A DNA stretch of 64,000 nucleotides from Pseudisothecium myosuroides (Eukaryota; Streptophyta; Bryopsida; Hypnales; Lembophyllaceae): contig OX637288.1 of the NCBI GenBank assembly GCA_951799445.1, positions 30,793,288 to 30,857,287 of the forward strand. The letters are read 5' to 3'. Below, in pieces: positions 11,032 through 22,889 of this stretch (position 1 is the stretch's first letter; the number at the start of each line of letters is the position of its first letter). The notes below the pieces were generated by a model that was given only the letters and a program-made list of their open reading frames with translations, was not told the DNA's origin and made no database searches. The position numbers and the translations under genes were made by a program.

Positions 11032-13325
11032 ACCAACAGCTGCGCAACTTAAAAAAGCAAAAGAAGGCGGAGGTTGACGTGTGTCTGGCAGAGCAGAACA
11101 AGCTGGTGGATAGCAACATGAATACAAAGGCCAAGGGGAGGTTAAAGTTTCTATCGCAGCAGGCAGAAAAGGCTGCAAAGAAAGGAAGTAAAGAATACCA
11201 CAAGAGTAAGTTGACGGAGGAGGAAGTATTTTGGTACCTTGGTGGCGATGATGACAGGTAGGAAGTTGCTGAGGAAGACGAAGAGGACACCAACGTCGAT
11301 GACAACCCCGAGCTGGAGATGGCAGCAAGAGTTTTGGGGGAGCAAGCAAGCATACAAAAGAACTTTGGAGCAGCGAAGACCTCAGACCCGTCGAAACACC
11401 AAGACCACAAAGACAGAGACAATCAAAAGCAGCGACCTTCACGAGCAGCTACGGCACGGGCAAGCGCGCCGACTACAACCAGAACGCCAGCAATCGGAGC
11501 AGTCGAAGTAAACAAGGACGAGGGAAAGTTGGTGACAGCTTTGGTGGTGGAGGCGTGGACAAAGACCAGGCGAATAGAAGCGACGGCGGCGGCGAGGGCT
11601 TCAGCGATGGCTGAAGCAACAACTGTGGAAGCGGAAACAGCCGCACGGGGAGCAGAGGGTGATGGCGATGGCAGCGACAACAAACGTGGCAAGGAAGGAG
11701 AAGTCCAAATCCAGGTTCAGTCGGAGGATAAAGACGACCTCGACCAGCTCAAGAGCGATGACAGTAACAACGATCGGAGGAAGGAGAAAAGAAGGAACAG
11801 CAACACCAAAATCCCCAAAGCAGCCAACGAAAGCAAATTGAAACCTAGGGTTACCAACCACACCACCGATTACAAAAACGAGCCTGCGGCTGAAAAACCC
11901 ACACAAATGCAACGTTCACAAAACCTTAATGCAACGTTCACAAAACACAAAACAAGAAACAAAATACAAGACATCACAATAACAAATGCAAGAAGGAACA
12001 ATACAACAGTGATGGAGAACGCAGCTGCAAAGGATAAACGAGAAAAAACAACCACCACAACCCGTTCGGAGCAGTATCAAATTATATCCGACGATGAATC
12101 AAACCAAACCCCACAAGGATACAGAACCAATGCGACCACTTCGGACGACACAAGCACACAACAACAATTAGGGCTCTCAAACCCTAATATCGACCCTGCA
12201 ATGGAAGATAGAATTCCTCAGCTCAGGAAAACAAAAGAAAAAGATTTAGTAATATTCAACAAGACAGAAGGGCCCAACCAATCATGGAAAGAAATACCGA
12301 AATTTCTTCAAGAAAAAAATACTCAAAAATACATCAAGCATAATTCAATTCAGATAAAAGAGCAAAAATTTAAAAATAATCACAACTTGGACTTATATGA
12401 AGAAAATCGACAATTAAAACTAGAGATAAAAAGACTGAGAATGGCTCTTTGTGCAGAGGAAGCATCCCATGAGGTTACAAAAATTACATTACAACAAATT
12501 AAAAATTCAAACCAGGAAAAACAAGCAACATTAGCAAACCAAGAATTAATTCCCAAAATCATAGGAGAGGCATCATCATATGTACAACAACCTAGGACAA
12601 CCCAAGTGCAAGGAACAAGACAAAGGAACTTCTTTAGGGATATCTTACAAAATATACAAAACTACACTTATCCACCGGTTTCATTAAAACAACACTATGA
12701 GGTTACACGAAAAATAACATTGGGGATCAATGGGCTTTCCCATTTGACATCAAGAACACAAATACAACATAAAGACTTTCATGACATTTGGAAACAAGCC
12801 AACCCAAGCTTGAAGGAATTACTAATTTTCATGTGGCATATGGGGGACTTATACATAGAAGATGGAGTTATCGAAACTATATCGGCTGCACCGGTTTGTT
12901 ATGTAATACGTTATATGGTACGGTCGTACCACATGATGATCAATCACCATAAATCATTTTTTGACAACAATTCAATAATAACATCATTAAAGCCAAAAAT
13001 CAAAGGAGGAGAACAACAACGAAGGGCTATAAACCAATATTTTACAAAATACTATTATAACTTCCAAGATGGTCTCCTAGACCTAATTAATTTTGACAAA
13101 CTATTTTTTCAAAAAATAAAGGAGGAATGGATGAATTCTATGAGAAAATATCACGCCAACTTCCCAATTTCATTACGAAAAGGCAATTTCATTGAAAGTT
13201 TGGAACGGATGCATAATAATGCAAAAGACCACATTCTGAATTACAAACAATTTGATTTTACGACAAGTTATCCTAATATGGAATTACCTACTCAAGATCC
13301 TAGAGAATATAAATACTTTGTGTGA
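11032..13325 (+). CDS. Ty3 post-integrase extension (second part), one in-frame TAG
   Basis: Continues the frame of the upstream extension once the 728-bp MITE is discounted. It starts with a Lys-rich helical region (LRNLKKQKKAEVDVCLAEQN) and meets a single in-frame TAG at 11259-11261. It then passes through an Ala/Glu/Lys- and Asn/Thr-rich low-complexity region (about 11300-12250). A predicted coiled coil follows at about 12390-12520 (LYEENRQLKLEIKRLRMALC). The C-terminal part is more globular (about 12600-13325, with LSHLTSRTQIQHKDFHDIW and ELLIFMWHMGDLYIEDGV). It ends TGA at 13323-13325, just before the polypurine tract, so it is the last product of the element. No known family is recognised; env-like glycoprotein features (signal peptide, Cys pairs) are absent. 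Confidence 0.7.
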
Positions 13326-13346
13326 ATCATGAGGACATGATTCATT

Positions 13347-13359
13347 AAGAGGAGGGGGA
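13347..13359 (+). other. Polypurine tract of the Ty3 element
   Basis: AAGAGGAGGGGGA lies 22 bases after the last stop codon and 4 bases before the TGTTAAC that opens the presumed 3' LTR. This is the expected plus-strand priming site for LTR retrotransposon reverse transcription. Confidence 0.8.
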
Positions 13360-13363
13360 TAAA

Positions 13364-14310
13364 TGTTAACCTCGTATAGACTTTATTATTAATGAACCTA
13401 CTTTAGGCTTCACACAATAATTATTAATACTATAGAAATCTCAAAATAATTGAATTAGAGGATAAAGTATACTAGCCTACAATAATTGAAAACACTTATA
13501 TGTACAAACATGTTAATGTACAAGAATCATTAATTTACGAAGATGATAAATTGTATTGGTTCTTGTATTTCTGAAGCACTTTTGATTGTTGATAAAAATT
13601 AGTAAAACATGATTTATTGGATTTAAAAATACATAATCCTAAAGTACATACTTTAGAAGATAAGATGGACCAAGTATTAACAGGAAAATTATTCTACTTT
13701 GTAAGCTATTAATTTCACAAAAGACCATTTCAGTACAGGCGAGGACAACCAAAACGGCAATTTCACTCATATAGTAAATAGAGTTACTAGGTGAATTCTA
13801 GGAAGGAATTAGTTAGGAAAAGTTAGTTAGGCAATTTTAGAAGGAATAGTCTTAGGACCTATTCCCAAGACCAAACGGTTAGGGTTTTTCCTTAGTTCTC
13901 CTGTGACCACGGGAAACTATATAAAGGGAAACATTTCCCATTGTATTGATCCACGAACATCAATAAAAGACCAACTTCTCAAGATTAAATTTCCAAGACA
14001 ATTCCAAAGACCAACTTCCAAGCAATTCAAGCAAGATCAACTTTCAAGCATTTCCAGCAACACACCAAAATAAAAGACAAAAAGATATAAAAGACTTACA
14101 ACAAAGACAAAGAGCTTAAAGAGGAAATAAGTCCAAAGAAATAAGAGATTCAAGACCAATTGAAGAATTGAAGATGATAATAATTGATCTTGTCTTACAA
14201 AGTCAAGCAAAGACTTAAAAAGCTTAAAGAAATTAAATATCAACATTGACTCTCCTAGTTCTTTACAAATTGGAACATACATAGAATTAGATTAATGTAA
14301 TTCTATTGCA
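13364..14310 (+). repeat. 3' LTR of the Ty3 element (right end uncertain)
   Basis: It begins TGTTAACCTCG directly after the polypurine tract. A TATA-type promoter box (TATATAAAG) is at 13918-13926 and an AATAAA at 13962-13967, as in U3-R. The 5' LTR lies outside the window, so the end cannot be fixed by comparison. Candidate CA ends lie between about 14275 and 14310, before the TTAA element at 14569. Confidence 0.65.
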
Positions 14311-14568
14311 TGGAATAAAAATTACCTAAAGTGAAAAAGTGTGTTTCATATACACACCCAGGAGTTTAAATGGAAATTTTTTGAAGTTGACCAAAGTATT
14401 TCTAGGCTTTAGATTTTTGGGTAAATAATTAATAAATTTAAAATATATTTTAGGGATCTTCACTCTAACATGTAGAAAAAATTGCTCCAAAAAATGAAGG
14501 GATTTGATTTTTTGTCTTCTGCAGCTTTGTATTATTTTGTTATGCATTTCAAGCATTTGCTAATTTAA

Positions 14569-15491
14569 CCCCTAAAGTCCCAAGGTCATTTTTCTATGCA
14601 AAAACACTCAAAACTGCCATTTTTATAGCAAAGAGCAAAAAAAAATTAAAATGTTTTTTTTGCATATTTAACTGTACGATCTTGTACTGGACTAGTGGAA
14701 GAATGTGTGGAAGAAATTTCAGAAACTTTGACTGTGTAGATTGCAAGATATTTGCATTTAAAGTGAAGGAATCAAGTTTTTTTGCACCTTGCTCAACTAC
14801 ATTTTTTGGCTTTGAACCTTTTTAACTTAAAATTTTTGCTCTAATGATTTTGAATTTCTAATTTTATATGATGAAGAATTGAGTTGAGAATCTAGGAAAA
14901 AAAATTCAAAAAAGAAAAACTTAGTTTTCACTCATTAAAAAATTGTTAAGTAGAAGTAGGTTCAAGATTGAAGGAAAAATTAAATCATTAATAGCTCTAA
15001 GATAGAGCTGAAATATACCAATCTCAATGGTGAGATTGTTCTAGCAAGAAATCTTAACCTTGTGAAACTTTTTTTTTTTTTAAATTGTCAAAATTGAGTT
15101 CAGAAATGAATCCTACAAGTTATTTTTTCAAGAAGATGCTCTAATTGCCCAAAAAATAAGATTGTCCATAACTTTTGCATATCAAATCCAAATGGAATGA
15201 ATCAAAGCTTCCCATGTAGATAAAAATAGAATCTACATGAAACAATTTTTAGAATTTTTAATTTAAAGTTTTTCTGAGGGTTTTTTTCTGCCCGCCAAAC
15301 TAAAATTTGGGGGTTTTGTGCCATAACTTTTGCTCCCGGGCACCGATTGACATAAAAATTACATTTTCGGAAAGCTAATGTGATTCCCTTTCTTCACAAA
15401 AAAAATTCAAAAAACTACGACAAGTATTGAGACCGTAGGAGCCTACCCGAAATCCATTTTGTCCCCCGAGGAGACAACGGGACTTTAGGGG
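14569..15491 (+). mobile_element. TTAA-type element, family A, copy 1 (923 bp)
   Basis: Starts CCCCTAAAG after a TTAA and ends CTTTAGGGG before TTAC, an altered TTAA. The interior matches the other family A copies: an early CAAAAACACTCAAAACTGCC block, a central GGTGAGATTGTTCTAGCAAG block, and near the end GCCCGCC and a CCCGAGGAGACAACGGG hairpin. No transposase frame, so it is non-autonomous. Confidence 0.8.
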
Positions 15492-16094
15492 TTACTTCCT
15501 AGTACGTTCAATACAGGTAATTTAGAGGGAAGCACTTAATGTATTTTGTATTTTTCTTTGGACCTAAGGGTCATATCCTATTTACTCACAAGCATTAGCC
15601 ACTGGAACATGGCAAATTAACGAGGAAAGCACTTTGTGTATTTATATTATTTGGGATGAACAAAAGGTTATTTCCTCATAAAGCTTTCGATCCAATATAG
15701 TGTGGATATAAGACATAGGGAATTTAAAAGGCCTTCAAGAGGTACTTGAACATTTTATAGAATGGCCCTTCATTTTGATTTAGGGTTTTCCGTTCTAGTA
15801 CATGCTTCTTTTTTGATGAGAACTTCCTCTTTGAAATGATGAAGTACAAAGGAAGCGAGATTTATATTTTATAGGGGCCTTTTCTACTCACTTCTTTTCT
15901 AAGTACAAAGGAAGCGAGTTCTCTTTTTCCTATGGAGTAAAGGGCTACTTCCTCTTAAGGGCTTCCTCATTTAATATTTTAATTGTTCAAAGAGAAAAGA
16001 AGGGATTTACATTTTCTAGAGGGGCACTTCATTCTTACTTATTACTTCTCTTTAGTAGAAAAAGGTACTTCCTTTTAAGGGTGTTATCATTTAA

Positions 16095-16996
16095 CCCCTA
16101 AAGGACCAATGTGTTTAGAGGCCCAAAACTACTTCAAAATACTTGTCCTTGTAACAAGGTCAAAAACTTCATCAATATTTATTTTTTAACAAATTCAACC
16201 GTAGTATCCTTTGATTAACTTGCACAAGTACATTGTCCCAAAATTTTATGATGAATATCCCCAATGATTGCAAAATTAATGTGCCTAAACTTCAAAATGT
16301 AGACTTTTCTAGACCTTCCAAAAGGTGAAGTTTTGTCTTTCAACATTTTTAGAAAAAAACACGTATGTCCTATTACTTGTGCATTTTAGAAAATATGTTG
16401 GAAAATGGGTTGAAAAAATATGTAAAAAGTTTTAACCAAAAAAACTTTTATATTCATTATGTAAAAAAATTGTAAGTGAAAGGTAATACTGAATGAAGGA
16501 TAAAACTAATATGCTAATAATTTTTGGAAGAATTTGAAAATTGTTAATCCTAGTGGTGAGAATGCTCTAATAAACAATTAGTATCTTTTGTTTTCATTTT
16601 CATTTGAAAATTTTCAAAATTGAGAGCAAAAGATGACTTTATATGTTTTTTCTACCTTTATTGCCCGCAAAATAAAATTCCTTGTAACTCTTACCTCCTT
16701 ATTAGGAATTGAGTGCTTCAATTTTTTGAGTAGGTATCAATCTACGCAATTCCAAAAAAATATTTTTTATTTTTTTGGAATATATTTTTTGTTGCCCGGT
16801 TTGACATTGAAATTGAAAAAATCTTTCTAACTTTTGCATTACCTATTGGAATGACATGAAACAAAGCTTCACATGTAGGTTATGATGAGTAGCATCCATC
16901 ATAAAAAATTCATCCAAAAATTCCAAATTATGGAGTCAATAGAGTCTGCCTCAAGTTCTCAAAAAGCCCAAAGTGGGCTCCTTGGTCCTTTAGGGG
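16095..16996 (+). mobile_element. TTAA-type element, family B, copy 1 (902 bp)
   Basis: Flanked by TTAA at 16091-16094 and 16997-17000. Ends CCCCTAAAGGACCA and TGGTCCTTTAGGGG are near-perfect inverted repeats. The interior differs from family A and shares with copy 2 (41927-42327) the phrases ACATGAAACAAAGCTTCACA and GAGTAGCATCCATC. No coding capacity. Confidence 0.85.
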
Positions 16997-17184
16997 TTAA
17001 TATTTCAATTGTTTCACTAACGAAGTAGAAAATAAGGGATTGCCATTTTTTATAAGGTGCCCTTCTTTCATATCTATTTTTTTTCCATTGGACTAAATGT
17101 TTACTTCCTCAATCCTCATAACAACTTGCTCATTTCATTGACAAAGTATAAAATAAGGGATTTAAATTTTATAAAGAAGGCTTC

Positions 17185-17224
<40 letters not shown>

Positions 17225-17304
17225 CCTTTGGAGTAGATGTTTGCTTCCTCATAACCACTTGCTCATTTATTTGATGAAGTACAAAACAAGGGAATTACAT
17301 TTAA

Positions 17305-18743
17305 CCCCTAAAGGACCAAGGCCTTTTTTCTGCCAAAAAACACTCATAACTGCCATATCTATAGCAAAGAGTAAAAAAAATTGAAAATTGTTCTTTTTTC
17401 ACATCTAACCATAGGATCTTACACCTAACTAGTATGAGCATTAGAAAAAAAATGGGCCCTCCGGAGGGCTCCTTCCCTTTGCAAAGGGGCTGTGAGTTCC
17501 CCGCAATGGAACTCACAACCCCTTTGGGGTACAATAGCCACTATTCATCATCAATGATGAATAGTGGTCACAATAAAAAAATATTAAAAAAATTAAAAAA
17601 ATATAATAATAAAATAATAAAAATAATAAAATAATAATAAAAATAATAATAAAATAATGATTCAAGCTGACGAGGAAAATTTCAGCCACATCAGATTTGA
17701 GAATTCTGAATTTCTGTATTTATTTGAATATTAACATTATTTTAATATTTTTTAAATTATTTTATTGCACTGTCCCGCCAGTTTGTTGTCCTGAACAGGC
17801 CCCTCGTTCGTTGGCCAAATAAATAAATAAATAAATTATTATTATTTTTTTTTTCAATTTTTTTTTTCTGTTTATCCGGACAGCGTTCCCTGCTGTCCGG
17901 GAACTCACAGACCTCCCGAGGGTCCATTTTTCTTCTAATGAATGTGTGGAAAAAATTTCAGAATTTTTGACCGCACAGATTGCAAGATATCTGCGTTTAA
18001 AGTGGAAAAATCAAGTTTTTTAGCACATTGCGGGACTAGATTTTTTGACTTTGAACATTTTTAACTTAAAATTTTTGCACTACAGAGTTTTGAGCTTTAA
18101 ATCTTTATAGTAGAGAATTGAATTGAAAATCTAGGAAACCAAAAAAATATTCAAAAAAACTTAAATATCATTCTTAATAAAATTGTTAAGTAGAAGTAGG
18201 TATGAGATAGAAAGAAAATCTAAAATATTCATATATTTTAGATGGAATTAAAATGCACTAATCCCAATGGTGAGATTGTTCTAACAAGTAAATCAGACCA
18301 CACAAAAAAAAAATTTGAAAAATTTGAAAAATTGCATTCAGAAATGAATCCTACAAGTTATTTTTTTCAAGAAGATGCTCAAACTGCCCGAAAAACAAGA
18401 ATGTCCATAACTCTCTCATAACATATCCAAATGAAATGAATCAAAGCTTTCCAGATAGACAAAAATATAATCTATGAGAAAAAAAATATTAAAAAAAAAA
18501 AATTCAAATTTTTGTCTATTTTTTTTTTTGGCTGCCCAGGCTATCCGCCGTCCCCTCGTTTGAGCTTATTTGGTCATATTTTTTTTTCCCGGGCACCAAT
18601 TGTGAAAAAAATTATATTCCCACAAAGCTAATCAGATTTTCTACCTCCAAAAAAAGTTTCAAAAAATCAAGAGAAAATTTCAGCCCGTAGGTACCTGCCC
18701 AAAAACGCATTTGTCCTCCGAAGGGACAATGGTCCTTTAGGGG
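17305..18743 (+). mobile_element. TTAA-type element, family A, copy 2, with a nested 502-bp insert
   Basis: TTAA flanks at 17301-17304 and 18744-18747; terminal CCCCTAAAGGACC and GGTCCTTTAGGGG. Length 1,439 bp; without the nested insert at 17439-17940 it is 937 bp, matching the 933-bp copies at 44736 and 56584. The element sits in the decayed satellite array. Confidence 0.88.
17439..17940. mobile_element. CATTAG element with GC-rich hairpin ends, copy 1 (502 bp)
   Basis: Inserted within a family A TTAA element, whose other copies show the intact site (TATGAGAATGTATGG and similar). Ends are CATTAGAAAAAAAATGG and CCATTTTTCTTCTAATG. Just inside are GGCCCTCCGGAGGGC-type hairpins and the pair GTGAGTTCCCC / GGGAACTCAC. 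The interior has AT-rich runs of AATAATAAA. No target duplication is visible when compared with the empty site. The superfamily is unknown; it resembles a CACTA end with a base change. Confidence 0.7.
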
Positions 18744-19025
18744 TTAATAGGGGGCAGCACTTCATTCCTATTTTTTTTCCCATAGGACAAAATGATTCCT
18801 TCTTTATAAATCATAATTACTTGGTCATATATTATTTTCCATTCAAGTGCATGTTTATTTCCTCATAAGGACTTGCTCATTTAGTAGAAAAGAGGGGATT
18901 TGCATTTTATAAGGGAACACTTTATTCTTATATATTTGATTTACGGTCTAGGGTTTATGGTGAGGTGTTGTAATGTTTAGTGTTAAGGAGTATAATTTAG
19001 TATATTCATATTTTCAATAATTTTG

Positions 19026-20665
19026 TGTTCGAGCGCGGACGTTGGGAGTCGAAGTTGAGCCCCAAACTACTTTTGGTTTTTGGGAGTGTCCGGGCACGGA
19101 CGTCGGGAGCCAAAATTGAACTCAAACTAGAAGTACAAAATAAGGGATTTAAATTTTATAGGGGGGAGTCATTAAATATATATATATATATATATTGCCT
19201 TTGGAGTACATGTTTGCTTCCTCATTACTACTTCCTCATTTTTTTGATGAAGTACAAAACAAGGGAATCACTTTCTAGGGAGGGCCCTTTATTCCTATTT
19301 TTTTTCTCCATAGGACAAAATGATTCCTTTTTTATAAGTCATAACTACTTGGTCATATATTATTTTTCATTCAAGTGCATGTTTACTTCCTCATAAGGAC
19401 TTCCTCATAAGGACTTGCTCATTTAGTAGAAAAAAGGGGATTTACATTTTATAAGAAGACACTTTATTCTTAAATATTTGATTTATGGTCTACTATCCAC
19501 GGTGTGATGTCGTAATGTTTAATATTAAGGAGTATAATTTAGTATATTCATATTTCCAATAATTTCTTGTCTGAGCGCGAACTTTCACCAGTTTGGGGCT
19601 CCATTTCGACTCCCGGCGTCCGTGCCTAGACACTCCCGGAAACCAGAAGTAGTTTGGGGCTCCATTTTTTACTCCCAGAGTCCGCGCCTGGACACTCCCG
19701 AAAAACAAAACTGGTTTGGGGCTCCATTTCACTAGAAGAAAACTGCGTTGTACTTGTCAAAATCTGCATTGCATTCAACAAAAAGTGTGGAATCGGTTTT
19801 GTTGAGTTCTCCCTTCATAACGCAAAACTTTGCATTCTAACACAAAATTCTACGTTTTACTTGTTAAATTTTGTGTTGAAACGTTGGAACGCAGAATTTT
19901 GCGTTACAAAGGGAGAACTCAACAAAACCGATTCCACATTTTTTGTTGAGTACAACGCAGTTTCTATCAAGTAAAACGCAGATTTAACAAGTAAAACGCA
20001 GTTTTCTTCTAGTGTTTTGACTACCAGCGTCCGCGCCCCAGAGTCCACGCTCGGACATTCCCGGAAACTAGAAGTAGTTCGGGGCTCCATTTTGACTCCC
20101 AACGTGACAAGGAAGAGGTGCAGTGGGAGTGGGAGTGGTGGCATCACAAGGAGGCGCAGCGGGAGTGGTAGTGGTGGCATCACAAGGAGGAGGCGCGGCG
20201 GGAATGGGAGTATCCAGGTGCGGATGTCGGGAGTCAAAATGGAGCCCCAAACTAGTTCTGGTTTCTGCGAATGTCCGGGCGCGGATGCTAAGGCGCGGAC
20301 ATCGGGAGTCAAAATGGAGCCCCAAATCAGTTCTAGTTTCCGGGCACGGACGCTGGGGTGCGGACACCGGGAGTCGAAATCAAGCCCCAAACCAGTTCTG
20401 GTTTTCGGGAGTGTCCGGGCGCAGACGCTGGGGCGTGGACGTTGTAAGTTGAAATCGAGCCCCAAACTAGTTGAAATCAAGCCCCAGCGTCCGCGCCCAG
20501 ACACTGCCGAAAACCAAAAGTAGTTTGGGGCTCTATTTTGACTCCCGGCGTGACAAGGAAGAGGAGCAGCGGGAATGGGAGTGGTGGCGCGACAAGGAAG
20601 TGCAGCGGGAGTGGGAGTGTCCGGGCGCGGACTTTAGTGTCTGGGCACGGACGCTGGGGCGCGGA
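19026..20665. repeat. GC-rich repeat cluster with GCGCGGAC / GTCCGCGCC motif
   Basis: Many partly ordered copies of phrases such as GGGGCTCCATTTTGACTCCC, GTCCGGGCGCGGACG and GGGAGTGTCCGGGC occur in both orientations, mixed with GACAAGGAAGAGGAGCAGCGGG. The cluster is CpG-dense in an otherwise AT-rich neighbourhood. Open frames here are by-products of the repeats. Between 19140 and 19560 the cluster is interrupted by the AT-rich satellite. Confidence 0.75.
19730..20014. mobile_element. 285-bp CACTA-type MITE, long inverted repeat
   Basis: Starts CACTAGAAGAAAACTGCG and ends CGCAGTTTTCTTCTAGTG. The two halves are extensively complementary (AACTCAACAAAACCGATTCC is matched on both sides), so it folds into a hairpin. 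The flanks show a 3-bp TTT duplication. Neighbouring repeat copies contain the uninterrupted site GCTCCATTTTGACTCCC, an empty site that fits exactly one TTT. Non-coding. Confidence 0.9.
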
Positions 20666-20859
20666 CGCTGCAGAAACAGCAAACCTCCCGTGCCATTCAA
20701 ATGGACTTCGGCTTTGGATTCTTCCATCCTATTTATGGGAGAATACCTTCCTTGAGTGTCAGTTCTTTCTTGCACTCCAATTCATATCATTAGTAAGGCC
20801 CTTCGACAACTTCACCTACTCCATTTTCAAAAATCACTTACTTTAGGGGGGAGAATTCC

Positions 20860-22160
20860 TTCATATATATGTTTTTGGCCTTTGGAATAAATGATTGCTT
20901 CCGCTTGAAGACCCTCTCATTTAATTGAGGAAGTTGAAAAAGAAGGGAATCACATCTCAATGTTTTTAGGAGGGGAATTCACTCATATATATTTTTTGTC
21001 ATTTCGGGTACATGTTTGGTTTTATTTTTTACTTCCTCATTTAATTGATGAAGTAGAAAAAATTGATACACATCCTAAATTTTTTTAGGAGGGGAAATCA
21101 CTCGTATATATGTATTTGGCCTTCGGAATAAATGTTTGCTTCTGCCTAAGGACCTTCTCATTTAATTGAGGAAGTAGAAAAAGAAAGGAATCACATCTCA
21201 ATGATTTTTAGGAAGGGAACTTACTCATGTATATATTTTTGGCCTTTGGAATAAATGTTTGCTTCCGCCTAAGGACCTTCTCATTTAATTGAGGAGGTAG
21301 AAAAAAAAAGGAATCACATCTCAATGTTTTTTAGGAGGGGAATTCACTCGTATATATGTATTTGGCCTTTGGATTAAATATTTGCTTCCGCCTAAGGACC
21401 TTCTCATTTAATTGAGGAAGTAGAAAAAGAAGGGAATCACATCTCAATGTTTTTTTGGAGGGAAATTCACTCATGTATATATTTTTGGCCTTTGGAATAA
21501 ATGTTTGCTTCCGCCTAAGGACCTTCTCATTTAATTGAGGAAGTTGAAAAAGAAGGGAATCACATCTCAATGTTTTTTAGGAGGGGAATTCACTCGTATA
21601 TATGTATTTGGCCTTTGGAATAAATGTTTGCTTCTGCCTAAGGACCTTCTCATTTAATTGAGGAAGTAGAAAAGAAGGGAATCACATCTCAATGTTTTTT
21701 TGGAGGGGAATTTACTCATGTATACATTTTTGGCCTTTGGAATAAATGTTTGCTTCCGCCTAAGGACCTTCTCATTTAATTGAGGAGGTAGAAAAAAAAA
21801 GAATCACATCTCAATGTTTTTTAGGAGGGGAATTCACTCGTATATATGTATTTGGCCTTTGGATTAAATGTTTGCTTCCGCCTAAGGACCTTCTCATTTA
21901 ATTGAGGAAGTAGAAAAAGAAGGGAATCACATCTCAATGTTTTTTAGGAGGGGAATTCACTCGTATATATGTATTTGGCCTTTGGATTAAATGTTTGCTT
22001 CCGCCTAAGGACCTTCTCATTTAATTGAGGAAGTAGAAAAAGAAGGGAATCACATCTCAATGTTTTTTAGGAGGGGAATTCACTCATGTATATATATTTT
22101 AGCCTTTGGATTAAATGTTTGCTTCCGCTTAAGGACGCTCTCATTGAATTGAGGAAATGA
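20860..22160. repeat. 123-bp tandem array, about ten units
   Basis: The phrase CCTAAGGACC recurs at 21145, 21268, 21391, 21514, 21637, 21759, 21881 and 22004, a spacing of 122-123 bp; diverged edge units lie at about 20904 and 22128. Each unit carries the palindrome TTCTCATTTAATTGAGGAAG, GGGAATCACATCTCAATG and GTATATATGTATTTGGCC. Frames on the minus strand are repeat artefacts. Confidence 0.9.
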
Positions 22161-22371
22161 GAAAAGAGGGAATTTACATTTTGTATGCTTCAAGGTACTT
22201 CATTTTCATTTATTTTCCTCAATATTTAGGGTATAGGGTTTAGGATTTAGGATATAGCAGTTTAGTATTCTCAAGAATGCAATGTTTATCTAAGCACCTC
22301 AATACAATTCTGGATTCTAGAGCAGGGATGCAAGGCCAGAAGTTTATTCCCATTGTTTGAAGAGACTTCCA

Positions 22372-22590
22372 AAGTGTCCGAGCGCGGACGCTTGGTCAAG
22401 CGCGGACGGATCATGTTCAGGCGCGGACGTCCGGATTCAAGATTTCGTGACGACTGGGCGTGGACTGTGGGGCGCGGACCTGATTGTCGGGCGCGGACTC
22501 TGGGGCGCGGACTTGACTGTCGAGCGCGGACTCTGGACGCGGACCTGACTGTCGGGCGCGAACTCTGGGGTGCGGACGTGGCAAAAAGAG
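22372..22590. repeat. Second GCGCGGAC cluster
   Basis: About ten copies of GCGCGGAC spaced 15-30 bp, with CTCTGGGGCGCGGAC and GACTGTCGGGCGCGGAC. It is followed at 22590-22740 by a segment that matches 20680-20840 (both contain TTGGATTCTTCC and a CAAGTTCACCTACTCC-like phrase). So the GC cluster and its downstream sequence form a larger repeated unit. Confidence 0.75.
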
Positions 22591-22889
22591 CAGAAATCTG
22601 GTGACACTTAAGTTGACTTGGCGTTGGATTCTTCCTCCCCATTTAAGGGAGAGTACATTTCCTGGCTGGCAGCTGTTGCTTGCACTTCAATTCAGATCAC
22701 TAATTAGGCCCTTTGGCAAGTTCACCTACTCCAATTTCGGTTACATTTGAACTCCCAAAAAATAGCTTTGCTAACCTAAAATACCATGTGTTACTTCCTC
22801 ACAAGCATTTGCCAAGCTACTCGTTGTTGAGGTTAGAGACACGGAAAAATTGGGAGGAAGGAAATGAGTTCAAAAATATATTTTTTCCC

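Larger units (their letters stand above)
15500..19460. repeat. Diverged satellite-like repeats (motif CTTCCTCATTTAATTGAGGAAG)
   Basis: Outside the inserted elements this stretch is built from degenerate units that repeat phrases such as CTTCCTCATAAGG, TTGATGAAGTACAAAACAAG, GGGATTTACATTTTATA and CCTTTGGAGTACATGTTTG. They are the same phrases found in regular 123-bp and 119-bp arrays at 20.9-23.4 kb, so this is an older, decayed part of that array. (TA)n tracts occur at about 17189-17221 and 19172-19196. No coding frame is credible. Confidence 0.7.

Noticed and set aside
19857..20523. Open frames of 100-215 codons in the GC-rich cluster, both strands
   Set aside because: They cross repeat units and the hairpin MITE, exist in several phases at once, and have Arg/Gly/Pro-biased composition from the repeated GC-rich word.
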